NCBI GenBank assembly: GCA_963783045.1
Contig: CAWAMD010000008.1
Span: forward strand, 1 to 64,000
Source of the DNA: CAWAMD01 sp963783045
GTDB lineage: Bacteria; Actinomycetota; Nitriliruptoria; Nitriliruptorales; Nitriliruptoraceae
Length of the DNA stretch: 64,000 bases
Reading direction: 5' to 3'
The translations under genes and the position numbers were made by a program. Shown here piece after piece: positions 40,145 through 49,343 of this stretch (position 1 is its first letter; each line of letters begins with the position of its first letter). The notes beneath the pieces were generated by a model, which saw only the letters and a list, made by a program, of their open reading frames with translations, did not search any database and was not told where the DNA came from.

Positions 40145-41116
40145 TCATGCAGGGACCGCTAGACGACAGGCAGCCACGACCGCGATGGCGATCCGGTACC
40201 ACCCGAAGACCGCGAGGCTGTGCCGGCGCAGGTAGTCGACCATCCACTCGACGGCGAGCACCGCGGCACCGAGCGCGGCGAGGAACCCGATCACCGGTGC
40301 GACGACGCCGAAGCTGTCGACGATCACCGAGCCCTTGTCCAGCGCCTCGTAGGCGGTGGCGGCACCGAGGGTCACCAGCCCGAGCAGGAAGCTGTACTCG
40401 ACCGCGGCCTCCATCGTCGCGCCGATCGCCAGCGCCGCGATGATGGTCACGAGCGATCGGCTCACCCCCGGCCACAGCGCCAGGACCTGCGCGAACCCGA
40501 TGATCAGCCCGAAGCGGAGCGTGAACCCCTCCATCGCCACGGTGCCGCGCCCCGAGCCCCAGCGCACCCAGGCGAGGATGCCGAGCCCGCCGACGAACCA
40601 GGCGAGCGCGACGGGCCAGATCCCGAAGAGGTGGTTCTTGATCGGCTTCTCGAGCAGGAGCCCGATGACCGCCGCCGGCACGAACCCGGCGACGAGCACT
40701 CCGAGCAGCCGCCGGCCCGTCCCCGTCTCGTCACGTCCGACGAGCCCGGCCAGCATCGTGACGATCCGCCGCCAGAACAGACCGGCCACCGCGACGATCG
40801 CCCCGGCCTGGATCACGATCGCGTAGGCGTCGGCCGCGTCCTTCGTCGCCGAGGTCGTGCCGACGCCCAGCAGCCGTGACACGACGGTGAGGTGGCCGGT
40901 GGAGCTGACCGGCAGGTACTCGGTCAGGCCCTCGACGACCCCGAGCACGAACGCCTTGATCCCGGACAGGCCGGGATGGTGCGCCTGGGTCGCACCGATC
41001 GCGAGCGCGACCAGGGCGAGGGTGGTGGCGACGAGGAGGTTGCGCCGCGACGTGGCGGACGCGGGGGCGTCGCCGGTGGTCGTCGCGGCGTCGGAGCGCG
41101 GGGCGGGAGCGGACAC
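40145..41116 (-). CDS. uppP: undecaprenyl-diphosphatase
   Basis: A 323-residue BacA/UppP-family membrane enzyme that dephosphorylates undecaprenyl pyrophosphate to recycle the lipid carrier for peptidoglycan and polysaccharides. The catalytic motif E-x3-E is in VVEGLTEYLPVSSTGHL near residue 40. The second motif is PGVSRSLVT (usually PGxSRSGxT, so the Gly is replaced by Leu). About eight membrane segments follow. Start is GTG 41116 after a Ser/Ala/Asp-rich N terminus. The carrier it recycles would serve the glycan cluster at 45-64 kb. Confidence 0.92.
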   Translation of the reverse strand: MSAPAPRSDAATTTGDAPASATSRRNLLVATTLALVALAIGATQAHHPGLSGIKAFVLGVVEGLTEYLPVSSTGHLTVVSRLLGVGTTSATKDAADAYAIVIQAGAIVAVAGLFWRRIVTMLAGLVGRDETGTGRRLLGVLVAGFVPAAVIGLLLEKPIKNHLFGIWPVALAWFVGGLGILAWVRWGSGRGTVAMEGFTLRFGLIIGFAQVLALWPGVSRSLVTIIAALAIGATMEAAVEYSFLLGLVTLGAATAYEALDKGSVIVDSFGVVAPVIGFLAALGAAVLAVEWMVDYLRRHSLAVFGWYRIAIAVVAACRLAVPA

Positions 41117-41180
41117 GACGCCGCCTTTCCGGGCCGGGGACGCCGCAGGCTACTCCCGTCGCGCCCCGCGTCTGCACAAG

Positions 41181-41212
41181 GCGGAGGGGCCGGACGAACC
41201 CGGCCCCTCCGC
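41181..41212 (-). terminator. terminator after the M36 protease gene
   Basis: A perfect 13-bp stem GCGGAGGGGCCGG/CCGGCCCCTCCGC with loop ACGAAC, 37 bp beyond the protease stop codon (41249) and before uppP on the same strand. Confidence 0.75.
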
Positions 41213-41248
41213 TCCCCCCGGCTTCCCGTGGGCGGTCGTGTGTGCGGC

Positions 41249-44200
41249 TCAGCGCCGCTGCTTCGCCTCCTTGCGGTCCCGGCCGTAGACCTGGACCTCG
41301 GCGATGCGCACGGTGGTGCCGTTCGACCCGATCAGCGGCCCGGCGTCGCCCTCGTCGCAGTCGGTGGCGTTGCGCGGGTCGTTGTCCTGCTCACCCTGGA
41401 AGTCCGGGCCGCCCGTGCACTGGCTGTCGGTGACGACGATGCGCAGGTGCGTCGCGTGGACCTCGTGGTCCAGCGTGAACGGCCGGAGGGTGAGGTCGGG
41501 GACGCGCGGGCGTGGCTTGTGGCCGTCGAAGGCATCCGGGGCGGAGGTGTAGACGGTGGAGAACCCGTCGGCGGACGAGCAGTCGGCGCCGGTGGTCGCG
41601 TCACAGGCCTGCAGCTCGAAGGAGCGCAGCGCCGTGAAGCGGTTCTGGCTGCCGCTGTCCTCCTCGTCGCCGGTGTCGGGCCGCAGCATCGCGGACACGT
41701 CCACCTCGGCCACGGTCTGCGCGTCGTCGCCGGCCAGGTCGATCGTGACCTGCTTGCCCTTCACCCCGTCGAGCGACGCCCAGTTGGTCGACTCGGTGTC
41801 GTCGGCGATCTCGTCGAGGTTCACGCCGTCGCCGGTGACGGTCGCCCCGTTGCTGATCGACGCGAGGTTGCGCCGCAGCGGCACGGTCAGGGTGACGCCC
41901 TTGTCCTTCTTCGCGTCCTTCGCGTCGAGGGTGGCCGTGACCCGGGTGAGCCCGTAGCCGGGTGCCTGGATCACGAACTCGTAGGTGCCGGGTACGAGGT
42001 CGGCGGTGTCGGTCAGCTCGGTCTCGGGATCGGTGTCCGCGATCGGGGACACGCGGGCCTCGAACCGGCCGACGTAGACCTGGGCGTCGCTGATCGGCGT
42101 GTGCTTGTCGGCCTGCGGGGCGAAGGTCACGCTGACGTTGCGCGAGGTCTTCGACGCGAACGACGGGGTCGGCTGGTCGTCGTCGGTCGTGTCGCTCGCA
42201 GCGCCCTGGCCGAGGCCACCCTTCGCGAACGCGTCCCAGAGGGTGTCCTGGTTCGCGCCGTCGAAGCGCAGCAGGTCGGCGGCCAGCATCGCGTCGCGCG
42301 CGTCCACCATGGACACGTCCGGCGGCATCAGCAGCCAGGCGTCGTAGACGAGCTGGATCCAGCGGCGGTTGCCGGGGCACTGGTCGGCGGGAAGCTCCCC
42401 GTCGGCGCAGCGCTCCTGCAGGGCCTGGTCGGTGGACGGGAACGGTGCGTCGTAGGCGTCGACCAGCGCCTGGCGGACACCGAACTGGATGCCGTTCCAG
42501 ATCTCGCCGTCGGCGTGGACCTCGGGGCCGGTCAGGTCGTAGCCCATGTCGGAGTAGTTGAGCGGGTTCGTGTCCAGCGGCCAGTTGCGGATCCCGGCCT
42601 CCTTGTCGCCGGTCACGTAGGCGCCGGCCGACCACGGGTTCTCGTCGGCGGTCGGCACGAGCCCGTAGGCGTGCAGGTACTCGAGGGCGTCGAGGTCGGA
42701 CCACGACTCGCCCATCGACCCGGCCTGCAGCCCGGTCAGCCCGGCGTCCGGGCCCCCGACCATCCGGTTGGAGATGGCGTGGGTGTACTCGTGGCCGACG
42801 ACGGACATGTCGAGGTCGCCGTCGACGCAGGGCGAGTAGAAGATCCCGGCGATGGGCTGCCACAGGTACATGTTCGTGATGCCCGGGATGCCGTCCTGGA
42901 GCGTGAGCTGGTTGGCGTTGTCGCGGCCGCCGAAGGTCGGCCAGCCCCCGGTGGCGCCACCGGCCTGCACGTTGCCGACCTCGAGGTCGTCCTCACGCCC
43001 GACCGGGTACGGACCCGGCTGGGTGTTGCCGTAGTTCGAGGCCTGCATGTTGTAGTTCTGCTCGGTGAAGCCGAGGCGGTAGGCGAAGTCGTGCATCGAG
43101 TTGTGCGCCTTGAACAGGTTCACCGCGGCGGCGTCGGCGTCGTTGCGGGACGGCGAGGCGAACGAGGACGGGTCGCACTTCGACTCGTTCCACTGGTTGG
43201 TCCAGGGGAAGTCGTAGCGGCGGTCGGGCGCCGGCGGTGAGTAGTTCTCGCCGGGCGTGATCGCGCCGGCGGCGACGGTGTCGGGGGCGAACCAGGCGAC
43301 GGCCGACTTCGCGGCGTTGCCGATCGTGGTGAACGTCGGCAGGCCCGTGTGGGGGTCGACGTCCCAGGGGGCGCGGGCGGCGTCGTTGCGCACCTCGCGG
43401 TCGCAGCCGGGCAGCGGCACGCCGTCGACGCTGGACTCCCAGCACCACAGCTCGCGGGTGTCGGTCGGCGAGTGGTCGACGGGCGGGTTGGCAGGGAAGA
43501 CCGACCACATCGGCGGGTAGGGCATGCCGCTCGCGCCGACCGGGCTGACCGCGTAGGTGCCCGCGTAGTCGAACGGCTCGGCGGTGGCGTCGTAGGCGCA
43601 CACCTGCGCGGCGTAGGTGCCGGGATCGATGACCGACGGGGCGTAGTGGACGGCCTCGGGGCTGTACAGCGAGTCGAAGGTGGCCACGACCTCGCCGTCG
43701 TGGACGAGGTTCACGATGATGTCGTCGGCGGGGACGTTCGCGCTGGCGGCCACGTCGATCGACTTCGCGTCGGGACCGACCTCGAACTCGTGGTTCGGAC
43801 CGCAGGCGCCGTTCTGGCCCGTGGTGCCCTGGAAGGCGCCACCGTCGGGAGCGGCGAGGTAGTCGACGCGGTTGCGGCGCACGAGGACCTCACCGGTGAC
43901 GGCGTCGACGAGGTGGGTCACCGCCAGAGGAGCCGCGAGACCGGGCGAGTTGTCGAGGACGACGGTCTCGAAGACCGGGCGGACCGAGCCGTCGGCGAGC
44001 GGCAGCGCCCGCAGTCGGGCGCGCTGCGGCTGCGCGTACCCGTCGACCCGCAGGACCTGCCAGCCCCCCTTGGTGACCGGCGCGGCGATGTCGGCGGCCG
44101 CCACCGGTCGGCCCACGTCGGCGGCGGCGATGCGCCACGCCGCGACGGGCGACAGGGTGGCGGCGGGCGGGGTCGCGCCGTCGCCGGCGATGGAGGAGGA

Positions 44201-44755
44201 CACGTAGGCGATCCGGCCGTCGGACACGCCGATGGCGGCCATGCCGTCCTCGGCGGGGGTCAGGTCGCCGAAGCGCTGGCGGAAGAGCACGACGTGGGCG
44301 CCGGAGTCGCCCAGCGGCGAGTCGTTGATCACCTCGAGGTTGGCGAGCCCGGCCTCGGAGAGGCGGAACAGCGCGCGGTTGTCCGACAGGAACTGCCGCG
44401 CGGCGGCGACCGGGTCGCCGGTCAGCCCCGTGGCGAGCCAGCCGTCCGGGTTGAACAGCGAGTGCGGGGTCGCGAAGCGGTTCCAGCGCACGTCGGCGTG
44501 CAGGCGCTCCGCGATGGCCTGCTGCTCGGCGGTCGGTGCCAGCTGCCCGGTGCGCGCGTCCACGTCCTGGATGGTGCCCGACTCGCCCTGGAAGCCGACG
44601 GTGGCGACCGACGCGGTCGTCGCAGACGTGGGGAACGCGGCGGCGGTGAGGCCCACCACCGCGACGATCGCGGCCAGGAGGACCGTCGCGCGCCGTCGGC
44701 CGTGCGTAGCCGTCCCGCGGCGGCCTGGGGGACTGGCATGGGGTGCCGCTGCCAT
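41249..44755 (-). CDS. secreted M36 (fungalysin-type) metalloprotease
   Basis: A 1168-residue secreted zinc endopeptidase. Residues ~20-45 are a signal peptide, followed by an FTP-like propeptide (residues ~75-190). The catalytic domain has the zinc motif HEYTH at 655-659 with the third ligand in GESWSD (Glu683). NSMHDFAYRLGF and NANQLTLQDG are typical M36 blocks. The C-terminal ~250 residues form a Cna-like insert and a discoidin-like domain (NLASISNGATVTGDG), which may hold it at the surface or on a glycan. ATG 44755 follows GAGGAGA. Inactive until the propeptide is removed, by family precedent. Confidence 0.92.
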   Translation of the reverse strand: MAAAPHASPPGRRGTATHGRRRATVLLAAIVAVVGLTAAAFPTSATTASVATVGFQGESGTIQDVDARTGQLAPTAEQQAIAERLHADVRWNRFATPHSLFNPDGWLATGLTGDPVAAARQFLSDNRALFRLSEAGLANLEVINDSPLGDSGAHVVLFRQRFGDLTPAEDGMAAIGVSDGRIAYVSSSIAGDGATPPAATLSPVAAWRIAAADVGRPVAAADIAAPVTKGGWQVLRVDGYAQPQRARLRALPLADGSVRPVFETVVLDNSPGLAAPLAVTHLVDAVTGEVLVRRNRVDYLAAPDGGAFQGTTGQNGACGPNHEFEVGPDAKSIDVAASANVPADDIIVNLVHDGEVVATFDSLYSPEAVHYAPSVIDPGTYAAQVCAYDATAEPFDYAGTYAVSPVGASGMPYPPMWSVFPANPPVDHSPTDTRELWCWESSVDGVPLPGCDREVRNDAARAPWDVDPHTGLPTFTTIGNAAKSAVAWFAPDTVAAGAITPGENYSPPAPDRRYDFPWTNQWNESKCDPSSFASPSRNDADAAAVNLFKAHNSMHDFAYRLGFTEQNYNMQASNYGNTQPGPYPVGREDDLEVGNVQAGGATGGWPTFGGRDNANQLTLQDGIPGITNMYLWQPIAGIFYSPCVDGDLDMSVVGHEYTHAISNRMVGGPDAGLTGLQAGSMGESWSDLDALEYLHAYGLVPTADENPWSAGAYVTGDKEAGIRNWPLDTNPLNYSDMGYDLTGPEVHADGEIWNGIQFGVRQALVDAYDAPFPSTDQALQERCADGELPADQCPGNRRWIQLVYDAWLLMPPDVSMVDARDAMLAADLLRFDGANQDTLWDAFAKGGLGQGAASDTTDDDQPTPSFASKTSRNVSVTFAPQADKHTPISDAQVYVGRFEARVSPIADTDPETELTDTADLVPGTYEFVIQAPGYGLTRVTATLDAKDAKKDKGVTLTVPLRRNLASISNGATVTGDGVNLDEIADDTESTNWASLDGVKGKQVTIDLAGDDAQTVAEVDVSAMLRPDTGDEEDSGSQNRFTALRSFELQACDATTGADCSSADGFSTVYTSAPDAFDGHKPRPRVPDLTLRPFTLDHEVHATHLRIVVTDSQCTGGPDFQGEQDNDPRNATDCDEGDAGPLIGSNGTTVRIAEVQVYGRDRKEAKQRR

Positions 44756-44919
44756 GGGTGGTCTCCTCGTGGTCTGGCCCGGTCGGGCGGATGGCTCGGG
44801 GCACGCTTCGGCACCGGCACGGGGAAGTCCTCCCTCGGCCCGGGACCCGCGAGAGACCGGTGCGATGAACGCACGGCCGCAGGAGTCCGCCCCGCAGGTC
44901 TGGAAGCGTGGTCCACTGC

Positions 44920-44925
44920 TACTGT
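44920..44925 (+). promoter_or_regulatory. -10 box upstream of the Wzz-like gene
   Basis: TACTGT in TGCTACTGTCCGG, 31 bp before GTG 44957. It begins the glycan cluster. Confidence 0.4.
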
Positions 44926-44956
44926 CCGGCGCGGATCCACCGAGGAGCGTGGCCAC

Positions 44957-45634
44957 GTGACGACGCCCGAGCAGGTCGCCGCTCGCCCGGCGACGGAGCC
45001 ATCCCGCCCCGTCGCAGCGCGTGCCGTCCTCGTGGCACTCCTCGCGGGCGCGATCCTCGTCGTCGGCGGGCTGGCGGCCGTGCTCACGGCGCCGGCGACC
45101 ACCTATCAGTCCGCCGCCACCCTGGCCATCGACCAGCCCAAGGGGATCGCGGCCTCCGCCGACGCCGGGGTGATCGAGAAGCTCAGCCGGCTGCGGTTCA
45201 AGTACCGCGGGCTCGTGGGCACGCAGGCCTTCGCCCGTGGGATGCCCGGCGCGTCCGGAACGGGCGGGTCGGGGTCGGACGGGTCGGGGTCGGGCGGGTC
45301 GGGGTCGGGCGGGTCCGGGCTCGGCGGGACGCTGTTCGCGACGGTCGACCCGTCGTCGCTGCTCATGCAGGTCGGGGCGCGCGGGGCCGACCCGACGACC
45401 GTGAGGACCCTGGCACAGGCCGCCGCGACGCATCTCGTGGACTACGCGGCGCAGGAGCAGGAGCGGGCGGGCGTCCCGCCGGAGCAGCGCTTCGTCTTCC
45501 AGGTCGTCACCGACGCGCCGGCGGCCCACGGGCTCGGGTCGTCGGCACGGCGATGGGGTGCGGTCGCCGCCATCCTCGGTGCGCTCGTCCTCGCCGGCGC
45601 GGGCGGCACCTGGCTGCTCCTGCGGCGGCGGTGA
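44957..45634 (+). CDS. Wzz-like chain-length/polysaccharide biosynthesis membrane protein
   Basis: A 225-residue protein with two membrane helices, about residues 22-46 and 196-218, and an extracellular domain between them, the topology of Wzz/YveK-type chain-length determinants. YQSAATLAIDQPKG after the first helix and TVRTLAQAAATHLVDYAAQ match family features. A Gly/Ser-rich tract (residues ~100-125) interrupts the domain and is encoded by near-perfect short repeats. It lacks the usual C-terminal tyrosine-kinase domain. GTG 44957, and the next gene starts 3 bp after its stop, so the two form an operon. Confidence 0.7.
   Translation: MTTPEQVAARPATEPSRPVAARAVLVALLAGAILVVGGLAAVLTAPATTYQSAATLAIDQPKGIAASADAGVIEKLSRLRFKYRGLVGTQAFARGMPGASGTGGSGSDGSGSGGSGSGGSGLGGTLFATVDPSSLLMQVGARGADPTTVRTLAQAAATHLVDYAAQEQERAGVPPEQRFVFQVVTDAPAAHGLGSSARRWGAVAAILGALVLAGAGGTWLLLRRR
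45262..45327. repeat. GS-rich repeat in the Wzz-like gene
   Basis: Repeated GGGTCGG/GGGCGGG units encode the Gly-Ser-rich linker in the extracellular domain. In-frame and low-complexity. Confidence 0.6.
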
Positions 45635-45637
45635 GGC

Positions 45638-47509
45638 GTGCCGGCGGCCGGCGTCGTCGTGCTCGCGGCCGCGCTGGCGGCCGTCGCCGCGTTCGCGCCG
45701 CTGCGGTGGGGGTTCGCCGCGCTCGTGGGCACGGTGCTGCTCGTCCCCGCGACGCTGGTGGTCCCGAACGGGTTCACGCCCGTGCCCACCGTCGGCCGGG
45801 TCGTGCTGGTCGCAGGGGCCCTGGCGCTGGCCGTCCGCACCTGGCGCGGTGACGTCCCCGCAGGCACCTGGGCCCCGACGCGGGTCCACGTCGCCCTCGG
45901 CGCGTTCCTCGCGGTGGCGCTGCTCGTCGGGGTGGGCGCCGCCGCCCCGACCGCCTCGCTGGCCACGTCGGTGCTGACCTGGCTCGACCTGGTCGAGCAG
46001 GCCGCCTTCTTCGTCGTGGCACTGGCCTGGATCCGGGCCCTCGGCGACCTCCGGGAGGTGGCGCGGCTGGTGACCGGGGTGCTGCTCGTCGTGGCGCTCG
46101 TGGCCGTCGTGGAGCATCTCACCGGCCGCAGCTGGGGCGCCTGGCTGTTCGCGGGCGTGCCGGCCCAGCAGGGCACGAACGCCGCGACGGCGCTGGGCGT
46201 CCGGGCCGGCCAGGTGCGGGTGCGGGCGGGGGCGGAGTTCGCCCTCGAGTACGCCTGGGTCGCGGTGGCCCTGCTGCCGCTGGCCGCGGTGGCCGCGACG
46301 AGGCTGCGCCGCCGGTGGCGATGGCCGGCGACGGTGGTGCTCGTGGGGCTGCCGGTGCTGAGCATCTACTGGTCGTTCACACGCAGCGCCGCCGTCGGGC
46401 TGGTGCTCGTCCTGCTCGTGGCGGCGCTGGCCGCGCGTGATCGCCCGCTGGGCGTGCTCGCCGGGATCGCCGTCGTCGCCGTGTCGGCCCTGCTGCTCGT
46501 CGTGCCGTCGACGCTGCACGCGCTGTCCTTCGCCGTCGACCGCGGCGCGATCAACGTCCGGTTCGAGCGGCTGCCGGCCATCCTCGGGCTCGTCGCCTCA
46601 CGCCCGTGGACCGGGCTGGGGCTCGGCGGGCTCGACGCGGCCGGCTTCCCGACGACCGACTCGAGCTTCCTGCTCGCGTACGCCGACCTCGGAGTGACGG
46701 GAGCGGCGACGCTCGTCGCGATGCTCCTGGTCGCGCTCGCCGGGGCGGGGGCCGCGGTCCTCGGCGGCAGGGGGACGCCCCGTCGGGTCGGCGCCGCCGC
46801 CGTCGCCGGCGCGGCTGCCCTCGTCATCGGCGCGGTCACCTTCGACGCGTTCTCGGTGCTCGGGGCGGCCCGCGTCTTCTGGCTGCTCGTCGCGCTCGGC
46901 GTGGTGGCCGGCGAGCAGGTCCGCGGCCGGACACGGCGTGCAGTCTTCGTGCCGCGCCGGCTCGTCTGGCCGCTTGCGCTCGCCGTCGTCGGCGGGCTCG
47001 CGGCCCTGCTGGCTCCCGTCCACGTGGCACGATCCTTCGCGTTCGCGACGCTGTCGGCCCGTGACGAGGCGGTGGCCTACGACCCCGTCTCGGTCGGGCA
47101 GACGCTCATCCACACGACGTGCGGGGCGGCGTCGGCCGTGACGGCCGAGCATGCCGGTGCCACCGTCAGCTGCCGAGACCGGCACGACGCGGCCGGCGTC
47201 GGCATGCTTCGCGTCGCCGCGCCGTCACCTGCGGCGCTCGAGAGCACGGTGACGGCGATCGTGCACACGGTGCGGACGACGACGCCGGTCACGGGCCTGA
47301 CCCTGCTGCCCGAGGCACCGCCGGGACGTGGACGGCCGACGCTGCTGGCCACGGCGCCCCTGTGGCTGTTCGTCCTGGGCCTGCTCGCGCTGCTCTGGCC
47401 GACGCGTCCGCCACGGCCCGGGACCGCCGCGGCCCGTCGCTCACGCCTCGGCGGCGATCGGCAGAATCCGACGCCGGGAACGGCGGATCGGCGGCTGCCC
47501 GCCCGTTAG
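45638..47509 (+). CDS. O-antigen ligase/polymerase-like membrane protein
   Basis: A 623-residue protein with about twelve membrane helices. A YWSFTRSAAVGLV stretch and the short loop RLPAILGLVASRPWTGLGLGG match the Wzy_C/O-antigen ligase (RfaL/WaaL-like) family. In that family GLGLGG-type Gly loops and a large periplasmic segment act on lipid-linked glycans. In a monoderm actinobacterium the role would be polysaccharide polymerisation or transfer to a lipid or wall acceptor; that is inference. GTG 45638 lies 4 bp after the Wzz-like gene, so they are probably coupled. Confidence 0.82.
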   Translation: MPAAGVVVLAAALAAVAAFAPLRWGFAALVGTVLLVPATLVVPNGFTPVPTVGRVVLVAGALALAVRTWRGDVPAGTWAPTRVHVALGAFLAVALLVGVGAAAPTASLATSVLTWLDLVEQAAFFVVALAWIRALGDLREVARLVTGVLLVVALVAVVEHLTGRSWGAWLFAGVPAQQGTNAATALGVRAGQVRVRAGAEFALEYAWVAVALLPLAAVAATRLRRRWRWPATVVLVGLPVLSIYWSFTRSAAVGLVLVLLVAALAARDRPLGVLAGIAVVAVSALLLVVPSTLHALSFAVDRGAINVRFERLPAILGLVASRPWTGLGLGGLDAAGFPTTDSSFLLAYADLGVTGAATLVAMLLVALAGAGAAVLGGRGTPRRVGAAAVAGAAALVIGAVTFDAFSVLGAARVFWLLVALGVVAGEQVRGRTRRAVFVPRRLVWPLALAVVGGLAALLAPVHVARSFAFATLSARDEAVAYDPVSVGQTLIHTTCGAASAVTAEHAGATVSCRDRHDAAGVGMLRVAAPSPAALESTVTAIVHTVRTTTPVTGLTLLPEAPPGRGRPTLLATAPLWLFVLGLLALLWPTRPPRPGTAAARRSRLGGDRQNPTPGTADRRLPAR

Positions 47510-47512
47510 TCT
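47507..47512 (+). promoter_or_regulatory. -10 box upstream of lipoprotein gene
   Basis: TAGTCT, 64 bp before the ATC start at 47577, overlapping the end of the O-antigen ligase-like gene. Confidence 0.35.
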
Positions 47513-47576
47513 CCTCGACCGCGGGAGCCGGGCACGGCCACGGCACCTCGTCGCGTCCACGATCAAGGAGACGACC

Positions 47577-48212
47577 ATCCGTCTGTTCCGCCACGCGCTG
47601 CCACCCTCCGTCCGCGTCGCGGGAGCCGGGGCGGCGCTCGCGCTCCTCCTCGCCGGCTGCGGCGGCGGGAGCCCGGCGTCGGCCGACGCGTCGGCCAGCG
47701 CCTCCGGGGCCGCCGCGTCCGCCGGCGCGTCCGCTGGCGCGTCCGAGACTGCCAGTCCGGCCACGGCCGACAGCGGCGAGAGCGCGCCGGCCGCCGGCGA
47801 CACCGAGCAGGCCGCCGCCGGCTGCCCCCTGACCGCGGAGCAGGTCTCGGACATCGTCGGCACCGCGATGGAGCAGACCGCCACCAACGAGGTCGCGAAC
47901 AACGGGTTCAGCTGCGTGTACGAGGTCCCGGACGAGCTCCACCCCTCGGCCGGCTCGGCGTGGGGCGACTGGGACGGCACCGAGGAGTCGGCACAGCACT
48001 CCGCCGACATCAACTCGAGCCACTTCGGCGACCCGGTGGCGCAGCCCGACCTCGGCGAGGTCGCGTTCCTCTGGGACCAGCCGGACATCCCCCGGTCGGT
48101 GCTGCTGGTCTTCGCCGACGGCCGCTACTACACGGAGACGATCTCGGGCCCCGACACCACCGACGCGCGCCGCGGCATGCTCACGCAGATGTTCGAGCAG
48201 GCCTCCTCCTGA
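47577..48212 (+). CDS. lipoprotein with probable ATC start codon
   Basis: A 211-residue lipoprotein. A signal sequence of about 27 residues ends in the lipobox LLAG with Cys28. An Ala/Ser-rich linker (to ~85) and a compact domain with GCPLTAEQV, GFSCVYEVPDE (two cysteines that could pair) and FADGRYYTETISG follow. There is no ATG, GTG or TTG at a suitable site. The ideal position, six bases after AAGGAG (47565-47570), is ATC 47577, giving the normal Arg-Leu-Phe-Arg start. LspA in this window would process it. Domain function is unknown. A 17-bp hairpin terminator follows. Confidence 0.7.
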   Translation: MRLFRHALPPSVRVAGAGAALALLLAGCGGGSPASADASASASGAAASAGASAGASETASPATADSGESAPAAGDTEQAAAGCPLTAEQVSDIVGTAMEQTATNEVANNGFSCVYEVPDELHPSAGSAWGDWDGTEESAQHSADINSSHFGDPVAQPDLGEVAFLWDQPDIPRSVLLVFADGRYYTETISGPDTTDARRGMLTQMFEQASS

Positions 48213-48224
48213 CGCGACCGGATG

Positions 48225-48265
48225 TGTGAAGGGTTGCCCCGACGAGAGCGGGACAACCCTTCACA
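48225..48265. terminator. strong bidirectional terminator
   Basis: TGTGAAGGGTTGCCCCG (48225-48241) pairs with CGGGACAACCCTTCACA (48249-48265) with one G-T wobble, around a seven-base loop. It separates the lipoprotein gene and the convergent glycosyltransferase, whose stop codon lies inside the right arm. Confidence 0.85.
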
Positions 48266-49343
48266 TATCGGTCCGGGCGAGCGCCGCCACCCGGGCGAGC
48301 GCCGCCACCCGGGCGCGGGCGGCCACCTCCGGGGCGTGCGTCGCGGCGGCGGCCGACCGGGCCCGTGCCGCCCGGTCGGCCCGGCCGGCCGGGTCCGCGA
48401 GCGCCGCGACGAGCGTGTCCGCCAGCGCGGTGGCGCGGCCGTCGCGCACGGCCCACACCGCGTCGCCGGGAACCCCGATCCCCTCGATGCCTGCGGGCGT
48501 GGTGACGACCGGAAGTCCTGCGGCGGCCGCCTCGAGCACCTTGACCTTCGGGCCGCTCGTCGCGGGGCAGGGGAACGCCAGGACGGCGGCCCGTGACAGA
48601 ACCTCCCGGCTGTCCGCGACCGCGCCCCGCAGCTGGACGCCGGCGAGCGTGCCGACGGCGAGGGAGCCGCGACCGGCCAGGACCAGCCGGGCCGACGGAA
48701 GCCGGGCGTGCACGGACGGCCACGCGTCGAGCAGCCGCCCGGCGGCCACCCGGTTCGGCGCCCAGCGCCAGTCGGCGAGCAGCACGGCCACCGGCGCGTC
48801 GACCGGCGCCAGCGCCTCCGCCGGGATCGGCCACGCCACCGGGACCACGGCCGCCCGGCGCGCCGGCAGCGCCGCCGCCACCCGGCCGCTGTAGGTCAGC
48901 GTCGTCGCGGCGCGGCGCGCCGTCCGGCGGTCCGCGCGGGCGTCCTGGAGGTCCTTCGCCCGCCACGAGCCCAGCGCCTGCCGGTCGAGCACCGTCGCAT
49001 AGTGGATCGTCACGGCCGGCGCCGGGCAGCGGGCCACCGCCGCGAACGAGAGCGGATCGTCCGCCACGCACACGTCGGCGGCCGGCAGCAGCCCGGCCAG
49101 GCGGACGCTGTCGGCCCGGGGACGCACGAGCGCACGCGCCCGCGTGCGCCACGCCGGCTCGGCGGGGACCGGCTGCCATCGGCACCAGTCCGGCAGGGGG
49201 CCGCGGGGACCGACCGGGTCCCAGCTGACCACCGCAACGGTGTGGCCGGTCGCACGCAGCCCGGTCACGGTCGCATGGAGCACCCGTCCGGCGGCGGTGC
49301 CGGCGGGATCGGGCAGATGCCGGCTGACGATCGTGATCCTCAC
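48261..49343 (-). CDS. GT4-type glycosyltransferase
   Basis: A 360-residue GT-B fold glycosyltransferase of the GT4 kind, transferring a sugar from a nucleotide-sugar to a lipid-linked acceptor in the cytoplasm. It opens MRITIVSRHLPDPAGTAAGRV with the GT4 Gly-rich loop and has VLLADWRWAPNRVA, then CPATSGPKVKVLEAAAAGLP with an E-x7-like donor-site motif. The C-terminal 18-bp repeats (48283-48320) encode RVAALARVAALAR. Start is GTG 49343. It lies immediately downstream of a second glycosyltransferase on the same strand. Confidence 0.8.
   Translation of the reverse strand: MRITIVSRHLPDPAGTAAGRVLHATVTGLRATGHTVAVVSWDPVGPRGPLPDWCRWQPVPAEPAWRTRARALVRPRADSVRLAGLLPAADVCVADDPLSFAAVARCPAPAVTIHYATVLDRQALGSWRAKDLQDARADRRTARRAATTLTYSGRVAAALPARRAAVVPVAWPIPAEALAPVDAPVAVLLADWRWAPNRVAAGRLLDAWPSVHARLPSARLVLAGRGSLAVGTLAGVQLRGAVADSREVLSRAAVLAFPCPATSGPKVKVLEAAAAGLPVVTTPAGIEGIGVPGDAVWAVRDGRATALADTLVAALADPAGRADRAARARSAAAATHAPEVAARARVAALARVAALARTDM
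48283..48320. repeat. 18-bp repeat at the C-terminal end of a glycosyltransferase
   Basis: GGGCGAGCGCCGCCACCC is present twice in tandem and encodes Arg-Val-Ala-Ala-Leu-Ala repeated near the C terminus. Confidence 0.7.

Noticed and set aside
41117..41248. Small gene between uppP and the protease
   Set aside because: The region holds a strong terminator and no ORF with normal codon use.
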